A stretch of 38,645 bases of DNA from Cellvibrionales bacterium UBA1854 (GTDB lineage Bacteria; Pseudomonadota; Gammaproteobacteria; Pseudomonadales; Porticoccaceae), in NCBI GenBank assembly GCA_002338445.1, contig DDII01000081.1, positions 17,620 to 56,264 on the forward strand, in the 5' to 3' direction. Made by a program: the position numbers and the translations under genes. Below, one piece after another: positions 16,205 through 25,228 of the stretch. How positions within the stretch are numbered: position 1 is the stretch's first letter; each line of letters starts with the position of its first letter. The notes beneath the pieces are model-generated. The model saw only the letters and a list, made by a program, of their open reading frames with translations, was not told where the DNA came from and made no database searches.

Positions 16205-17411
16205 TTTCCGGCGGTATCCGCTCCTCTGCATAGATTTGTAGCAACAAGGCCTGCCATTGTTGGTACTTAGCCTGCACGTTACCAGAGAGGGTTACGGTTC
16301 GGTCTTCGAGTTTGATTATCTCAGGGGCCAGCGCTGTTTCGAGACCGGAACCCATTTCAGCCACCGACTCATTGTAACTCGCCGCCCTTTGTTTTTTTTC
16401 AAGACCCGATTTCACCAATAGGCCACCTGCTCCCGCTGTCGTGGTACTGGCTAGGCGGCCCGCGCTGGTGTCACTCTCAAGACGACCGTAGATCCCTGCC
16501 ACAATGGTTCCAATTCCCGCTATTATGCGTTGATTTCCCTGTTTTTCTAGTTGCCTTGCTTTCACAACCGAGTCATAGGATGCTCGCCTGAAGTCCTGAT
16601 AGGGCACGTGCATTTGTCTCGAAAAACCGTCGTAGAATTCTTGCATCCGGTCAATATACAGGTGATCTCGGTCTCTAATCCGGCGCACTCTTTTTAGGAG
16701 CGGATCCGCGTCTGATGGTAGACGAACTATTTTTATTTTGCCTTCTTTGTCTGTCTGTGTGTATTGCTTGAAGGCCTGTGGGGAGAACCGTTGAGCAAAA
16801 CGCAGTTCCGACAATTGTCGAAGCTCTAACGCGCGCTTCACGCCATACCTTTCATATTGTTGTAGGAGCTCATTCGTTATGCTGATATACATATTCTGAA
16901 ATGGGTCGCCGGCGTTCTTTCTCCTTCTGTCGTATGCATATTTTCCGACGGTGGTCCGGTATTTTTTGGTAAACCATGTGAGTCCACCGCTGTCTCGTGC
17001 TACTATTTCCATTGCCAAGGTTTCACCATCCGATTGCAAGATAGTCCCTTCAATGTATAAATCCATTATTGCGTCTCTGTCAGGGATAACTCGAACAGGT
17101 CCCCACGCACCGCTCTTTTCCAGTACCCTAAGAAGTTGTGTTGCAAAATATACCGACTCTGCTAAACGGACTTCGGGAAAGACTGTGTCATCCTCATCAG
17201 TTAGATCAAGACCGTCATCGAAGGCAACGATACCCACATCTAGCAGCGCTTTTACCGGAACTGATATGGTCGGCGAAAGCAGGGTGATTGGAGTTGAAGA
17301 AGTGATCTTATCGATAGCCGCTTGTGAGGGTGCGGCCATGCAAAGGATAAAAGCAATTACCATACCTGTAAAATAAAGTTCATTCTTGGTCGGAAAGATA
17401 TAGTTATTCAT
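16197..17411 (-). CDS. Secreted hypothetical protein, CsgG/LpoB-like N-terminal outline
   Basis: The 404-residue protein has a signal peptide (about 14-31, cleavage near SQA-AI). Its first half reads as a compact alpha/beta domain: VGIVAFDDG, then VRLAESVYFATQLLRVLEKSG, WGPVRVIPD, DLYIEGTILQSDGETLAMEIVARDSGG. This order resembles the CsgG/TolB-N/LpoB type of periplasmic domain, but that is by outline only. The second half is helical and Arg-rich (RRIRDRDHLYIDRMQEFYDGF, SYDSVVKARQLEKQG) with a Gly/Ala patch (GIGTIVAGIYG, TTTAGAGGLLV) that could insert into or lie on a membrane. It overlaps the downstream TPR gene and follows the lipoprotein gene by 9 nt. No known family is assigned. Confidence 0.75.
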   Translation of the reverse strand: MNNYIFPTKNELYFTGMVIAFILCMAAPSQAAIDKITSSTPITLLSPTISVPVKALLDVGIVAFDDGLDLTDEDDTVFPEVRLAESVYFATQLLRVLEKSGAWGPVRVIPDRDAIMDLYIEGTILQSDGETLAMEIVARDSGGLTWFTKKYRTTVGKYAYDRRRKNAGDPFQNMYISITNELLQQYERYGVKRALELRQLSELRFAQRFSPQAFKQYTQTDKEGKIKIVRLPSDADPLLKRVRRIRDRDHLYIDRMQEFYDGFSRQMHVPYQDFRRASYDSVVKARQLEKQGNQRIIAGIGTIVAGIYGRLESDTSAGRLASTTTAGAGGLLVKSGLEKKQRAASYNESVAEMGSGLETALAPEIIKLEDRTVTLSGNVQAKYQQWQALLLQIYAEERIPPENE

Positions 17412-17420
17412 GTTTTATGT

Positions 17421-18110
17421 TTATCCTTTAGCACGGCGATACTCTTCCCATAATTTCTCACGAAGAATCGGGTCAGTCTCCCGAGACGCAGCTTCCCTTA
17501 TTTGTCTTTCGACAATGTCATCACCTTGCCCTTCACCAATATCGTCAGGAATCGGTATAGTTGTAGCGTTGCCGGAATTTTGATTTTTGGAGGGCATTGA
17601 TTCTAGGTCTCCCGAGGATTTGGCCTCACCTGCTCCCTGGTCTGCGCGCGCCGCGACTGGGTTTCCGTTCTCCTCAAGTTCTTCATACATCGGCTGATCT
17701 GAGTCAGCTGCCAAGGTTCTGCCTCCCATCGGGTCAAGCACATCTATGCCGGACTCACCACCAGAACCGCTTACACGACTGTCAAAGTCATCTAACGAGT
17801 TTTCGAGGTTTGAGTCTAGCTCCTCCAACGAGGGCCCTTCACCATTACCGACAGGGCCGCCTGAAGCTGATCTATCTGAACTAGTTGTAGATGACCCAGT
17901 GGGAATGGAAATCCCTCCGGGAATATTTACGCTGCCACCCGGAATATTAATCGTTGCTCCTCCAGAAGACGTGCTTGAGCTGGTGGGGATTGGGGCAATA
18001 GAACTACAGGCAAGTAAATTGAAGCATAGAAAAATACCCCCTACGGAGTTTATAGACCGAAGGTATTTTTGAAACATTGTTTTAAAATTTAAAAAAAAAT
18101 GACTACTCAT
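17421..18110 (-). CDS. Low-complexity Gly/Ser-rich lipoprotein
   Basis: This 229-residue lipoprotein has a signal segment ending in the lipobox LLAC (Cys35). The mature N-terminus is Ser/Thr/Gly/Pro-rich and contains a short tandem motif: NIPGG, NIPGG, then SIPTG (about 53-70). A long acidic, probably disordered region follows, and the C-terminus is charged and helical (REAASRETDPILREKLWEEYRRAKG). The start at 18110 has a good ribosome-binding site (AAGAGG, 6-nt spacing); Met12 is an alternative. A run of nine T lies in codons 4-7 after that start. It is probably an extended tether anchored in the outer membrane. No family is recognised. Confidence 0.75.
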   Translation of the reverse strand: MSSHFFLNFKTMFQKYLRSINSVGGIFLCFNLLACSSIAPIPTSSSTSSGGATINIPGGSVNIPGGISIPTGSSTTSSDRSASGGPVGNGEGPSLEELDSNLENSLDDFDSRVSGSGGESGIDVLDPMGGRTLAADSDQPMYEELEENGNPVAARADQGAGEAKSSGDLESMPSKNQNSGNATTIPIPDDIGEGQGDDIVERQIREAASRETDPILREKLWEEYRRAKG

Positions 18111-18137
18111 GATTTACCTCTTACCATGAAGGGTGGC

Positions 18138-19376
18138 TCAAGACTGATTACCAACACCCGATCGTGCCAGGAATATTTTATAAGGGGACTCCTCTGGGTT
18201 ACCCTCATTTAGACGAGGTCTGTATCGACTTTTTTGGATAGATCGACGTATCGACCGCATTTCTTCTTCAGATAAGTCTTCAGGAGGGTCTATAAATTGA
18301 ATATCTCTTGCTCGACCTCTTTTAGTGATGAGTGCAGAAACTTCTAATACCTTGTGAGGTTTATCTTGGTTGTTTTCCGGGAGATTGAACTCAATTTTCT
18401 GTGGCTTGGAAAAAAAAATTGATTGCACATCTTCAGATACACCCTCATCCAAAAGTGTTTCAAATGCGAGGCCGTATGCTTTGATAGCCGCATGGCTTTG
18501 ACCAAAGACAAGATACCAATCGGCTAACTGAGCGATGGCATTCACCTGCCTTATGAGGTCTGAACCAGGTTGATTAGAGAGAGATTCTACTCTACTGATT
18601 AAGGCTGCTTTCCCACGTCGATAATATGTTAACCCAGCGGCAGAGCGACTTGTGGTTTGTGCACTGGAGTTGGTAGTTATTTCAAAAGTTGCCTCGGTTG
18701 GTAATCCATACTGATCTACATGAGTTGCCACAAGGTATTGCACCGCTGCGAGTTTTTGATAGTAGATAGGTGTCTTTGGATCTTCCATAGGTACACTTTT
18801 CTTCATTAATCTCGACATTCGCTGTGATACGATGTCGGCAGCGACAATGTAGTTAAGACCCCCTCGGCCGGGATTGGCTCTATAGTGAGCTACCTGCCAG
18901 TTAAGAATCTTATCCAGTATTTCCAGGATGCGGGGATCAGAAGCACCATAATTATTTCTCCCGAGCAGGTATATTGAATCCATCGCTTTTTGAGCTGATT
19001 CTGCATCCCCTGCAAGAATATCTAGGTCAGCGAGCAAGAAAAGATAAGGTATTTGAGAGATGCTGTGTAATCCGAAATTAACTCGTTCAATTTGCATACC
19101 TCGCTTGAGGGCTCGTTGTGCATCTGGATAGTTTTCATCGTTCATTAATACCCTCCCCAGCCCCATATATAGTTCCGATAACTGGATTGAGAATGCATCA
19201 CTATTGGCCTCAGCGCGTTCTATGGCGGCTTGATAGTCTCGCATAGCTTCTTCAGCACTCATCGCTGTAATAAATTTTGGTGACAGAGCTATCGCTGTGC
19301 CGAGTGCCATTATGCTAAAATTCTTGAGAGAAGATTGTTTTAGCTTATTCGGGCAGAGGTCGAACAGACGAGGCAT
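18138..19376 (-). CDS. Secreted TPR protein with TonB-like C-terminal segment
   Basis: This is the first gene of the long minus-strand run. The 412-residue product has an export signal (about 20-41) and TPR-like helices (SAEEAMRDYQAAIERAEANSD, LYMGLGRVLMNDENYPDAQRALKRG, YLFLLADLDILAGDAESAQKAMDSI). Its last ~80 residues (VSALITKRGRARDIQFIDPP...EEEMRSIRRSIQKSRYRPRL) have the strand-helix-strand pattern and R(Y/F)RP ending of TonB-C-like domains, which in secreted TPR proteins of gammaproteobacteria occur as a terminal module. It would therefore be a periplasmic adaptor able to engage partner proteins. The upstream 278 nt are shared with a divergent aminotransferase gene and should contain the operon promoter. 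Confidence 0.8.
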   Translation of the reverse strand: MPRLFDLCPNKLKQSSLKNFSIMALGTAIALSPKFITAMSAEEAMRDYQAAIERAEANSDAFSIQLSELYMGLGRVLMNDENYPDAQRALKRGMQIERVNFGLHSISQIPYLFLLADLDILAGDAESAQKAMDSIYLLGRNNYGASDPRILEILDKILNWQVAHYRANPGRGGLNYIVAADIVSQRMSRLMKKSVPMEDPKTPIYYQKLAAVQYLVATHVDQYGLPTEATFEITTNSSAQTTSRSAAGLTYYRRGKAALISRVESLSNQPGSDLIRQVNAIAQLADWYLVFGQSHAAIKAYGLAFETLLDEGVSEDVQSIFFSKPQKIEFNLPENNQDKPHKVLEVSALITKRGRARDIQFIDPPEDLSEEEMRSIRRSIQKSRYRPRLNEGNPEESPYKIFLARSGVGNQS

Positions 19377-19654
19377 TTGATGGACCCTATGTATGATTTG
19401 CTATTAGTGCGCTGTAAGGGTAATTTTACACGTATATGGTGGAACATAAAATACTGTTGGTTCTTACTTGCTTGATTACCAAATTCATATAAAATTTCAT
19501 TTTTGATCAAAACGACCAATTTTTTTCATAATTAAGTTTAATACGAATATCTATCTTTTTTTGGTTTTTAAATGGCGCAAATAAGATTTATTTTCCCCTC
19601 CCAGTTTTTGGTCTTTCATCGCCAACCAAATTCTGTAATAAAAAGGAGAGTGGT
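19377..19654. other. Divergent intergenic region with the likely promoter of the 14-gene operon
   Basis: These 278 AT-rich nt lie between the first gene of the minus-strand run and a plus-strand aminotransferase. No other gap inside the run exceeds about 80 nt, so the main promoter of the run should lie here. I found no element good enough to call. On the minus strand TAAAAT at 19422-19427 is a possible -10, but no matching -35 is visible at the right distance. No coding signal is seen. Confidence 0.45.
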
Positions 19655-20770
19655 TTGAACATAAATTCATTCATCCCCCCACGAAGGACTCTTATGGGGC
19701 CAGGGCCATCCGACGTGAGTGAGCGTGTTCTTAGTGCTATGGCTAGGCCGACTATAGGGCACCTAGATCCATCATTCATAGAAATGATGGATGAGATAAA
19801 AACACTTTTGCAGTATGTCTTTCAGACTAATAATCAGCTTACATTTGCGGTATCTGCGCCGGGTTCGGCGGGGATGGAATGCTGTTTTGCAAATCTGATT
19901 GAGCCCGGTGATGAGGTTATTGTCTGTCAAAACGGAGTTTTTGGAGGACGGATGCGTGAAAATGTAGAGCGTTGTGGTGGCTCGGCAATCATGGTTCATG
20001 ACGAGTGGGGGAGTGCTGTTGATCCGATAAAACTTGAGGAGGCTTTAAAGCAAAATCCTAGTGCTGTGATCGTGGCATTTGTTCATGCAGAAACTTCTAC
20101 GGGGGTTCAATCTGATGCGAAATCTTTGGTTCGATTGGCCCATGAGTACGACTGTATCACGATTGTTGATACTGTTACTTCGTTATCGGGAACACCTCTG
20201 TTTGTCGACGACTGGGAAATCGATGCGATTTACTCGGGGTCCCAAAAGTGCTTATCGGCCCCACCTGGACTGTCTCCGGTAAGCTTCAATGAGCGCGCCG
20301 CTAAAAAGATTCGTACCCGACAGACTAAAGTTAAAAGTTGGTTCTTAGATTTGAATTTGATAATGGACTATTGGGGGGGAGAGGGCAAGAGAGCATACCA
20401 TCATACTGCACCGGTTAATTGTTTGTATGGGTTGCATGAGTCTCTCGTTATGGTTCAAGAGGAAGGGCTGGAGGCTGCCTGGAAGCGTCACAGAGAGAAT
20501 CATCTTCGACTGTATGATGGTCTTGAGTCCATGGGGATAGAATTCGTTGTAAACAAGGCGGATCGACTACCTCAATTAAATGCAGTGTCGATCCCGGACG
20601 GGGTTGATGATATGGCAATTCGTAGCCGTTTGCTCGAAGAATTTAACCTAGAAATTGGTGCTGGATTAGGTGCTTTAGCTGGCAAGGTCTGGCGCATCGG
20701 GCTCATGGGACACGCAAGCACCCCTGAGAATGTTGATTTCTGTATCAGCTCTTTGCGTTCGGTTTTATGA
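19655..20770 (+). CDS. Class V PLP aminotransferase, alanine-glyoxylate / serine-pyruvate type
   Basis: This enzyme of the AGXT/serine-glyoxylate aminotransferase family would convert glyoxylate to glycine using alanine or serine. The 371-residue length is normal. Visible motifs are the N-terminal LMGPGPSDVSERVL, the cofactor pocket GSAGMECCFANL, AETSTGV, the Asp strand TIVDTVTSLSG and the PLP lysine in SGSQKCLSAPPG (K198). The start is TTG at 19655, preceded by a strong Shine-Dalgarno AAGGAGAG at 19643-19650. It stands alone on the plus strand and ends 8 nt from the converging M28 gene. The exact amino donor cannot be read from sequence. Confidence 0.92.
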   Translation: MNINSFIPPRRTLMGPGPSDVSERVLSAMARPTIGHLDPSFIEMMDEIKTLLQYVFQTNNQLTFAVSAPGSAGMECCFANLIEPGDEVIVCQNGVFGGRMRENVERCGGSAIMVHDEWGSAVDPIKLEEALKQNPSAVIVAFVHAETSTGVQSDAKSLVRLAHEYDCITIVDTVTSLSGTPLFVDDWEIDAIYSGSQKCLSAPPGLSPVSFNERAAKKIRTRQTKVKSWFLDLNLIMDYWGGEGKRAYHHTAPVNCLYGLHESLVMVQEEGLEAAWKRHRENHLRLYDGLESMGIEFVVNKADRLPQLNAVSIPDGVDDMAIRSRLLEEFNLEIGAGLGALAGKVWRIGLMGHASTPENVDFCISSLRSVL

Positions 20771-20778
20771 AGTTGCTT

Positions 20779-21804
20779 TTATCTTATTGTCTGATTTAAG
20801 TCATAATAATAGATAAAATCCAAGATAACTCGACCAACTTGACTCAAACTGCGTGACCTACAAAATTTGATTGTGTCGTTAGTAGTGTGCCAAGTATTTG
20901 GAAATGGGAAATGGATGAGATTTACGACGGGAATTCCCACCTGCAGAAATGGAATATGATCGTCAATAACCGCCCCTCCTCTTACATTTTTAAAAACTTT
21001 CGCATCTTGTCGCTCAGCGCTGTCCCACACTCGATCAAGGACTTCTGGCGCGCTCACAGATGAGTAGTACTCTCGGGGTATACGCAAGTCTCTATCACAA
21101 ACCATATCAATAATAATACCTGTAGTGGGTCGATATTTCGGATTTTCTTTTACGAACTTACTTGAGCCTATGGCATATTTATTGTTGCCAATATTACCTA
21201 GGTCTTCAAGATCAAAAAAAATAAGATCGACATTTACACCAGGCGGCTTACTATGGAGGTGTTTTGCCACTTCGATCAGCACTGCGACACCTGACGCGCC
21301 ATCATTGGCGCCTAAAACTGGCATATTCCGCTGAGAAATATCGGTGTCTCGATCAGCGACCGAGCGAGTATCCCAATGAGTACCAATCATAATAAGCGTA
21401 TTTGATTTTTTTTTCTCTACTCGACTACTTACCCATAAATTGGTGCCATTGAGCCCATTTGCGTCGAACTCATGGAGTTGTATACTCATTGAGGGGGGTA
21501 TTTGGGAGCGAATATAAGATAACGTTGATAACTTTGCTCGTGGGTACTCTGGTGATCGTGGGCCAAAGCTTGTAAGATTTTCGATGTGTCGCATCGCGAT
21601 CTGCCCATCGAAGTCAATGACCGCACTATGCGATCTCTTTAAGTCAGTCTTTTCCTTGTTGGTGAGGCCTTTCTCTAGCCGGTTACTTTCTCGAAATTGT
21701 TCCCTGGTTGGAGGCAATTCGACAGTGCTACTCCCTATATTTTCAGAACTATTTAAAAAAATTGCAAAGGCGATAAATAAGGGGATTTTTTTAAAAAAAA
21801 ACAT
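20779..21804 (-). CDS. M28-family zinc protein, glutaminyl-peptide-cyclotransferase-like
   Basis: This exported 341-residue protein has a signal peptide (about 4-20) and an M28 zinc-peptidase fold: GTHWDTR (H143), GANDGASGVAVLIEVA (D168), FFDLEDLG (E200-D201) and, near the C-terminus, VGIPVVNLIHFPFPNTWHTTND, which supplies the last His. The E-D pair and the PFP...WHT tail are closer to bacterial glutaminyl cyclases than to aminopeptidases, so it may cyclise N-terminal Gln to pyroglutamate on secreted proteins; an aminopeptidase role remains possible. The tract of A bases around 21782-21801 encodes the Phe/Lys-rich start. It converges with the aminotransferase and lies downstream of the SPOR gene on the same strand. 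Confidence 0.85.
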   Translation of the reverse strand: MFFFKKIPLFIAFAIFLNSSENIGSSTVELPPTREQFRESNRLEKGLTNKEKTDLKRSHSAVIDFDGQIAMRHIENLTSFGPRSPEYPRAKLSTLSYIRSQIPPSMSIQLHEFDANGLNGTNLWVSSRVEKKKSNTLIMIGTHWDTRSVADRDTDISQRNMPVLGANDGASGVAVLIEVAKHLHSKPPGVNVDLIFFDLEDLGNIGNNKYAIGSSKFVKENPKYRPTTGIIIDMVCDRDLRIPREYYSSVSAPEVLDRVWDSAERQDAKVFKNVRGGAVIDDHIPFLQVGIPVVNLIHFPFPNTWHTTNDTIKFCRSRSLSQVGRVILDFIYYYDLNQTIR

Positions 21805-21848
21805 TTCAATTCATCAATTCCTCAGCTAGATTGTATCTAGATTACTTT

Positions 21849-22373
21849 TTACATAGACCTCTCTAGCAGGAGGCTATCGATCTGGTTTTGTGATAATTTA
21901 GCTCTCGAGGTGGCAACCTTGGCTTTGCTCTCGAGGGGGCCGACAAGAATTCGGTGCCATCGCTCTCCAGAGCTGTTTGTAATTACCTCAATTTTCGAAT
22001 CAAGGTTGAGCAAGAGGAGTTCGATTCGTTGATTTTCCGCATCATCAATAGACTGGAAAGAGCCCGCTTGAAGAAAATAGGAGGGCTTTTTAATTTGATT
22101 GGTCTCAACTTGGGAATCGGAAACTTCAATTTCAGCAGTTTTTAAGTCGTCATAAAAAGTGAATTTTAATTCCTGCAGCTTTTCGTTTTTGACAGAGGTT
22201 ACAGCGTCATCAGCAATATCTACCATTCTTTGCATGCTGGGAATATAAGGCAAAGCAAAATAAGTAATGAAGGAGCCTAATGCTAAACCAAATGCAAAAG
22301 GTATTTTCCATGGAGCTTCAGCAGCCGATCCACTACTGTCGCGTTTGATATTTTTCGTATTTTTACGCCCCAT
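21849..22373 (-). CDS. SPOR-domain membrane protein, FtsN-like
   Basis: The 174-residue protein has a basic cytoplasmic N-terminus (MGRKNTKNIKRD), one membrane helix (about 23-45, WKIPFAFGLALGSFITYFALPYI), a linker and a C-terminal SPOR domain (about 95-170: YFLQAGSFQSIDDAENQRIEL...IEVITNSSGERWHRILVGPLESKAKVATSRAKL). SPOR domains bind denuded septal peptidoglycan, so a role in cell division is likely. It lies directly downstream of priA. In Pseudomonas and relatives the order priA-argS-ftsN is common; here argS is missing between them. It is shorter than typical FtsN, so this may be a minimal FtsN or another SPOR protein. Confidence 0.88.
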   Translation of the reverse strand: MGRKNTKNIKRDSSGSAAEAPWKIPFAFGLALGSFITYFALPYIPSMQRMVDIADDAVTSVKNEKLQELKFTFYDDLKTAEIEVSDSQVETNQIKKPSYFLQAGSFQSIDDAENQRIELLLLNLDSKIEVITNSSGERWHRILVGPLESKAKVATSRAKLSQNQIDSLLLERSM

Positions 22374-22450
22374 TTTAGTTTAGTTTGTTTCTGGTTTGTG
22401 TCTCGAACGATTCATCCACATGAAAGCGAAGTAAAATTGAACTTCTTAGG

Positions 22451-24664
22451 CTATAGATCCAGAGCATCAACGTCAATTGTCCAGCGAACCCCTGATTGTT
22501 TTGGGAATTTTTCCATTTCAAGGGCAAGTTGGGTGAGCAATTTTTGAAGTTGATGACGATCACCTGTTTCTATTCGAAATACATACCTGTATCGGTTGGA
22601 TTTCCGCTCTAAAAGAGCAGGCATGGGTTTAGTATAAATCATTTTTTTTAGTGTTGGCGAGCATAGTTCTTGCGCTTTGATTTTGGTGTTTTCTAAAAAA
22701 TCCTCTGCAGCTAGTGCATGAGTTGCTTCGGCGCGAATGAGGGCAAGATGATAGTAGGGCGGCAACTTTTGTTGCTCTCGATGAGCCAAGATAGATTGAG
22801 CAAATTCTCGGTAACCGCTGTGTAATAATAGATTAAGGCTGGGATGAAATGGTTGGTGAGTTTGTATGAGAACTTCTCCAGCTTTTTCACTTCTTCCGCT
22901 CCGTCCTGCAACTTGTGTGATTAGCTGACCCATCCTTTCCAAAGCGCGAAAATCTGGACTCAAGAGGCCAGTGTCTGCATCTAGTATCACGGCCAGAGTG
23001 ATGCCACCGAAGTGGTGTCCCTTTGCCAGCATCTGAGTGCCTACCAAAATACAGGGATTGCCCTTTTTGACGTCATGATAAACAGAATTCATAAAATCGC
23101 GTTTTCGTGAAGTGTCCCGATCAACTCGTATTATCGGTGTTGTTGGGAAGGCTTTTTGCAACAGTAATTCGCTGCGCTCAGTGCCGGCGCCGTAGGCGAT
23201 TAATTCCATTGATTTGCAACGCGGACAGACCGATGGAGGCGGAGAGCGGAAATCACAGTGATGGCAAATCAATTTATTGTGACTGCGATGCAGGGTCATT
23301 CGTGAATCACAATTTTTGCACTCTGCAACCCACCCACAGCAATGACATAGCAAAGCAGGTGCAAAGCCGCGACGATTGAGAAAAACCAGTACCTGTTCTT
23401 CTCGAGTTAAGGCATTTTTAATAGCTGAGAGAGTATCGTCGGCGATGACTGTAGTAACAGATTCATATCGCATGTCTATTAGTTTCCACTTTTCAGTTTT
23501 TGCATGACCGGCTCTTTCAGTCAGATTTAGTTCTGTGTAACGACCGGAGTGGCAGTTGTGTAATGATTCTAGCGAGGGAGTTGCCGAACCGAGTATAATT
23601 GGAATGTTTTCGTGTTTCGCCCGCATTACGGCGATATCCCTCGCAGAATAGCGAAAACCTTCCTGCTGTTTGTATGAACTATCCTGCTCTTCATCGATTA
23701 TGATCAATGCCAGCCGGGGTATTGGTGTAAAAATAGCGGATCGTGTGCCTAAGATGATTGACGCGTCACCATTTTTTGCCATGGTCCACGCAAAAAGCCT
23801 TTGCTTGTCGGTCATTCCAGAATGGAGCGATACCATTGGCACTGAAAATCGTTGATGGAATCTCTGCTCGGTTTGCGGGGTTAGGCTAATCTCAGGCACT
23901 AAAATCAGCGTTTGTTTTCCTTGTTTGAGCACTTTTTCGATGAGTTGTAAATAAATTTCAGTTTTCCCACTTCCGGTTATGCCATTCAGTAACCAGCAGT
24001 GGTACTTCCCAAGACTAACATGATTAAACACCCGCTGTTGTTCAGGATTTAACGTTAGCTTTTTATCGTTGAGTATTCTGTTATTTTTAGTTTTTGGCGA
24101 GTCAATAAAGGTTTTTGAGATATATCCATTGTCATATACCTGTTTGATGATTGATCTGGAGAATTCTTTGGAAAGTTCCTCATCGCTGACAAACTTGAGA
24201 CCCATTAGAAACGTTATAAGTGCTTTTTGTTTTGGAGAACTTTTTACGGTGGACAAGACGAGCTCTGTGTCGGCCGTGGACAAATGCCAATATTTTTTTC
24301 GTGTTTCGGGTAAAGGCGCGCCTTTTCTCAGCAGATTAGGCAGGCCCCGCATGGCTGCATCACCAAGGGGGTGTTGGTAATAACTAGCGCTCCACTCTAA
24401 TAAGCGAAGCAAGGCATAAGGAATTAGCGGACGATTGTCTAGAATGGATAGAATTGTTTTTAATTTCGTTTTATCAAGATCACTCCTTTTCCTCATGTTA
24501 ATAATTATACCAATAACCTTACGACGACCAAAAGGCACCTCCACTCGCACACCGGGTTGTGGTGATGAAGTATCTTCGCCCGAGGATGGCAGCTTGTAAT
24601 CAAATAACTTGCGGATTGGCTGGGCTATACCCACTTGAGCGATTAATGGACGTTTTACTAGCAT
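22451..24664 (-). CDS. priA: Primosomal protein N', replication-restart helicase PriA
   Basis: PriA is the 3'-5' DNA helicase that recognises stalled forks and reloads the replisome. The sequence shows the N-terminal DNA-binding region, Walker A in GITGSGKTE (about residue 230), the DEEQ Walker B box (about 323), and the eight-cysteine double zinc finger (CHCCGW...CKNCD...CHHC...CPRC, about 440-485). Helicase motifs VGTQMLAKGHHF and QVAGRSGR are also present. The open frame extends to 24919, but family alignment (MLVKRPLIAQVGIAQPIRKLFDY) and AAGAGA upstream support the ATG at 24664, giving about 737 residues. The additional 85 upstream residues are not PriA-like. A SPOR gene follows. Confidence 0.95.
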   Translation of the reverse strand: MLVKRPLIAQVGIAQPIRKLFDYKLPSSGEDTSSPQPGVRVEVPFGRRKVIGIIINMRKRSDLDKTKLKTILSILDNRPLIPYALLRLLEWSASYYQHPLGDAAMRGLPNLLRKGAPLPETRKKYWHLSTADTELVLSTVKSSPKQKALITFLMGLKFVSDEELSKEFSRSIIKQVYDNGYISKTFIDSPKTKNNRILNDKKLTLNPEQQRVFNHVSLGKYHCWLLNGITGSGKTEIYLQLIEKVLKQGKQTLILVPEISLTPQTEQRFHQRFSVPMVSLHSGMTDKQRLFAWTMAKNGDASIILGTRSAIFTPIPRLALIIIDEEQDSSYKQQEGFRYSARDIAVMRAKHENIPIILGSATPSLESLHNCHSGRYTELNLTERAGHAKTEKWKLIDMRYESVTTVIADDTLSAIKNALTREEQVLVFLNRRGFAPALLCHCCGWVAECKNCDSRMTLHRSHNKLICHHCDFRSPPPSVCPRCKSMELIAYGAGTERSELLLQKAFPTTPIIRVDRDTSRKRDFMNSVYHDVKKGNPCILVGTQMLAKGHHFGGITLAVILDADTGLLSPDFRALERMGQLITQVAGRSGRSEKAGEVLIQTHQPFHPSLNLLLHSGYREFAQSILAHREQQKLPPYYHLALIRAEATHALAAEDFLENTKIKAQELCSPTLKKMIYTKPMPALLERKSNRYRYVFRIETGDRHQLQKLLTQLALEMEKFPKQSGVRWTIDVDALDL

Positions 24665-25228
24665 AAGTTCTCTTGTGTCTGTTTGGGTGGGTCTGATTTT
24701 TAAAACCCTTTCCGCTTTTTTCTCGCGATTATTATCCCTTTGAATAAATATTAGCATTATTATGGAAATTATTTGTGAAGTCGGAGTAGAGAGGCCATTA
24801 ATAAGGCTCAATAGATCGGTGTAGAATTGTAGTTTAATCAATCCAAGCGAAAAGAATTTGGCTTCATGATATTTTTTATTAGAAGTTCCTATCCAGTTTT
24901 TTAAGAGAAATTTTATCAATTATCTTTTGAGCCGCTCGTCAAATGTTCAAATAGTTTGAAAATTGATCAGATTAAATTGACATAAACCCGGCTAGGTCTG
25001 GGAATTACTTTTTTTCACGAGAGTTACATGATGTTCTTTAAATTTTTTATATCTGAGACAGAAGTAACAATAATTTTTATTGTAAAATAGTGCATATCTA
25101 CCAGTTTTAAAAGCATGAAGTTCAGAGTATATAAATTATAAAAAACTTTTTAACTAAGAACTTGATGTGGTAGCCTAATCCCGTCCAAAGTATTAGGTAG
25201 TTTAGCTGTCTTTGTTCGAGGAATTAGC
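24665..25228. other. AT-rich intergenic region, priA (-) / lapA (+), with a perfect inverted repeat
   Basis: This 564-nt divergent region has no convincing gene; the open frame that extends priA upstream encodes no family sequence. ACAATAA (25067-25073) and TTATTGT (25077-25083) form a perfect 7-bp inverted repeat with a 3-base spacer, about 145 nt before lapA. It could be an operator or a chance AT palindrome. Promoters for both flanking units should lie here, but I cannot single them out. Confidence 0.45.

Noticed and set aside
24665..24919. N-terminal extension of PriA
   Set aside because: The 85 extra codons have no family resemblance, and an ATG with AAGAGA upstream lies exactly at the conserved N-terminus.
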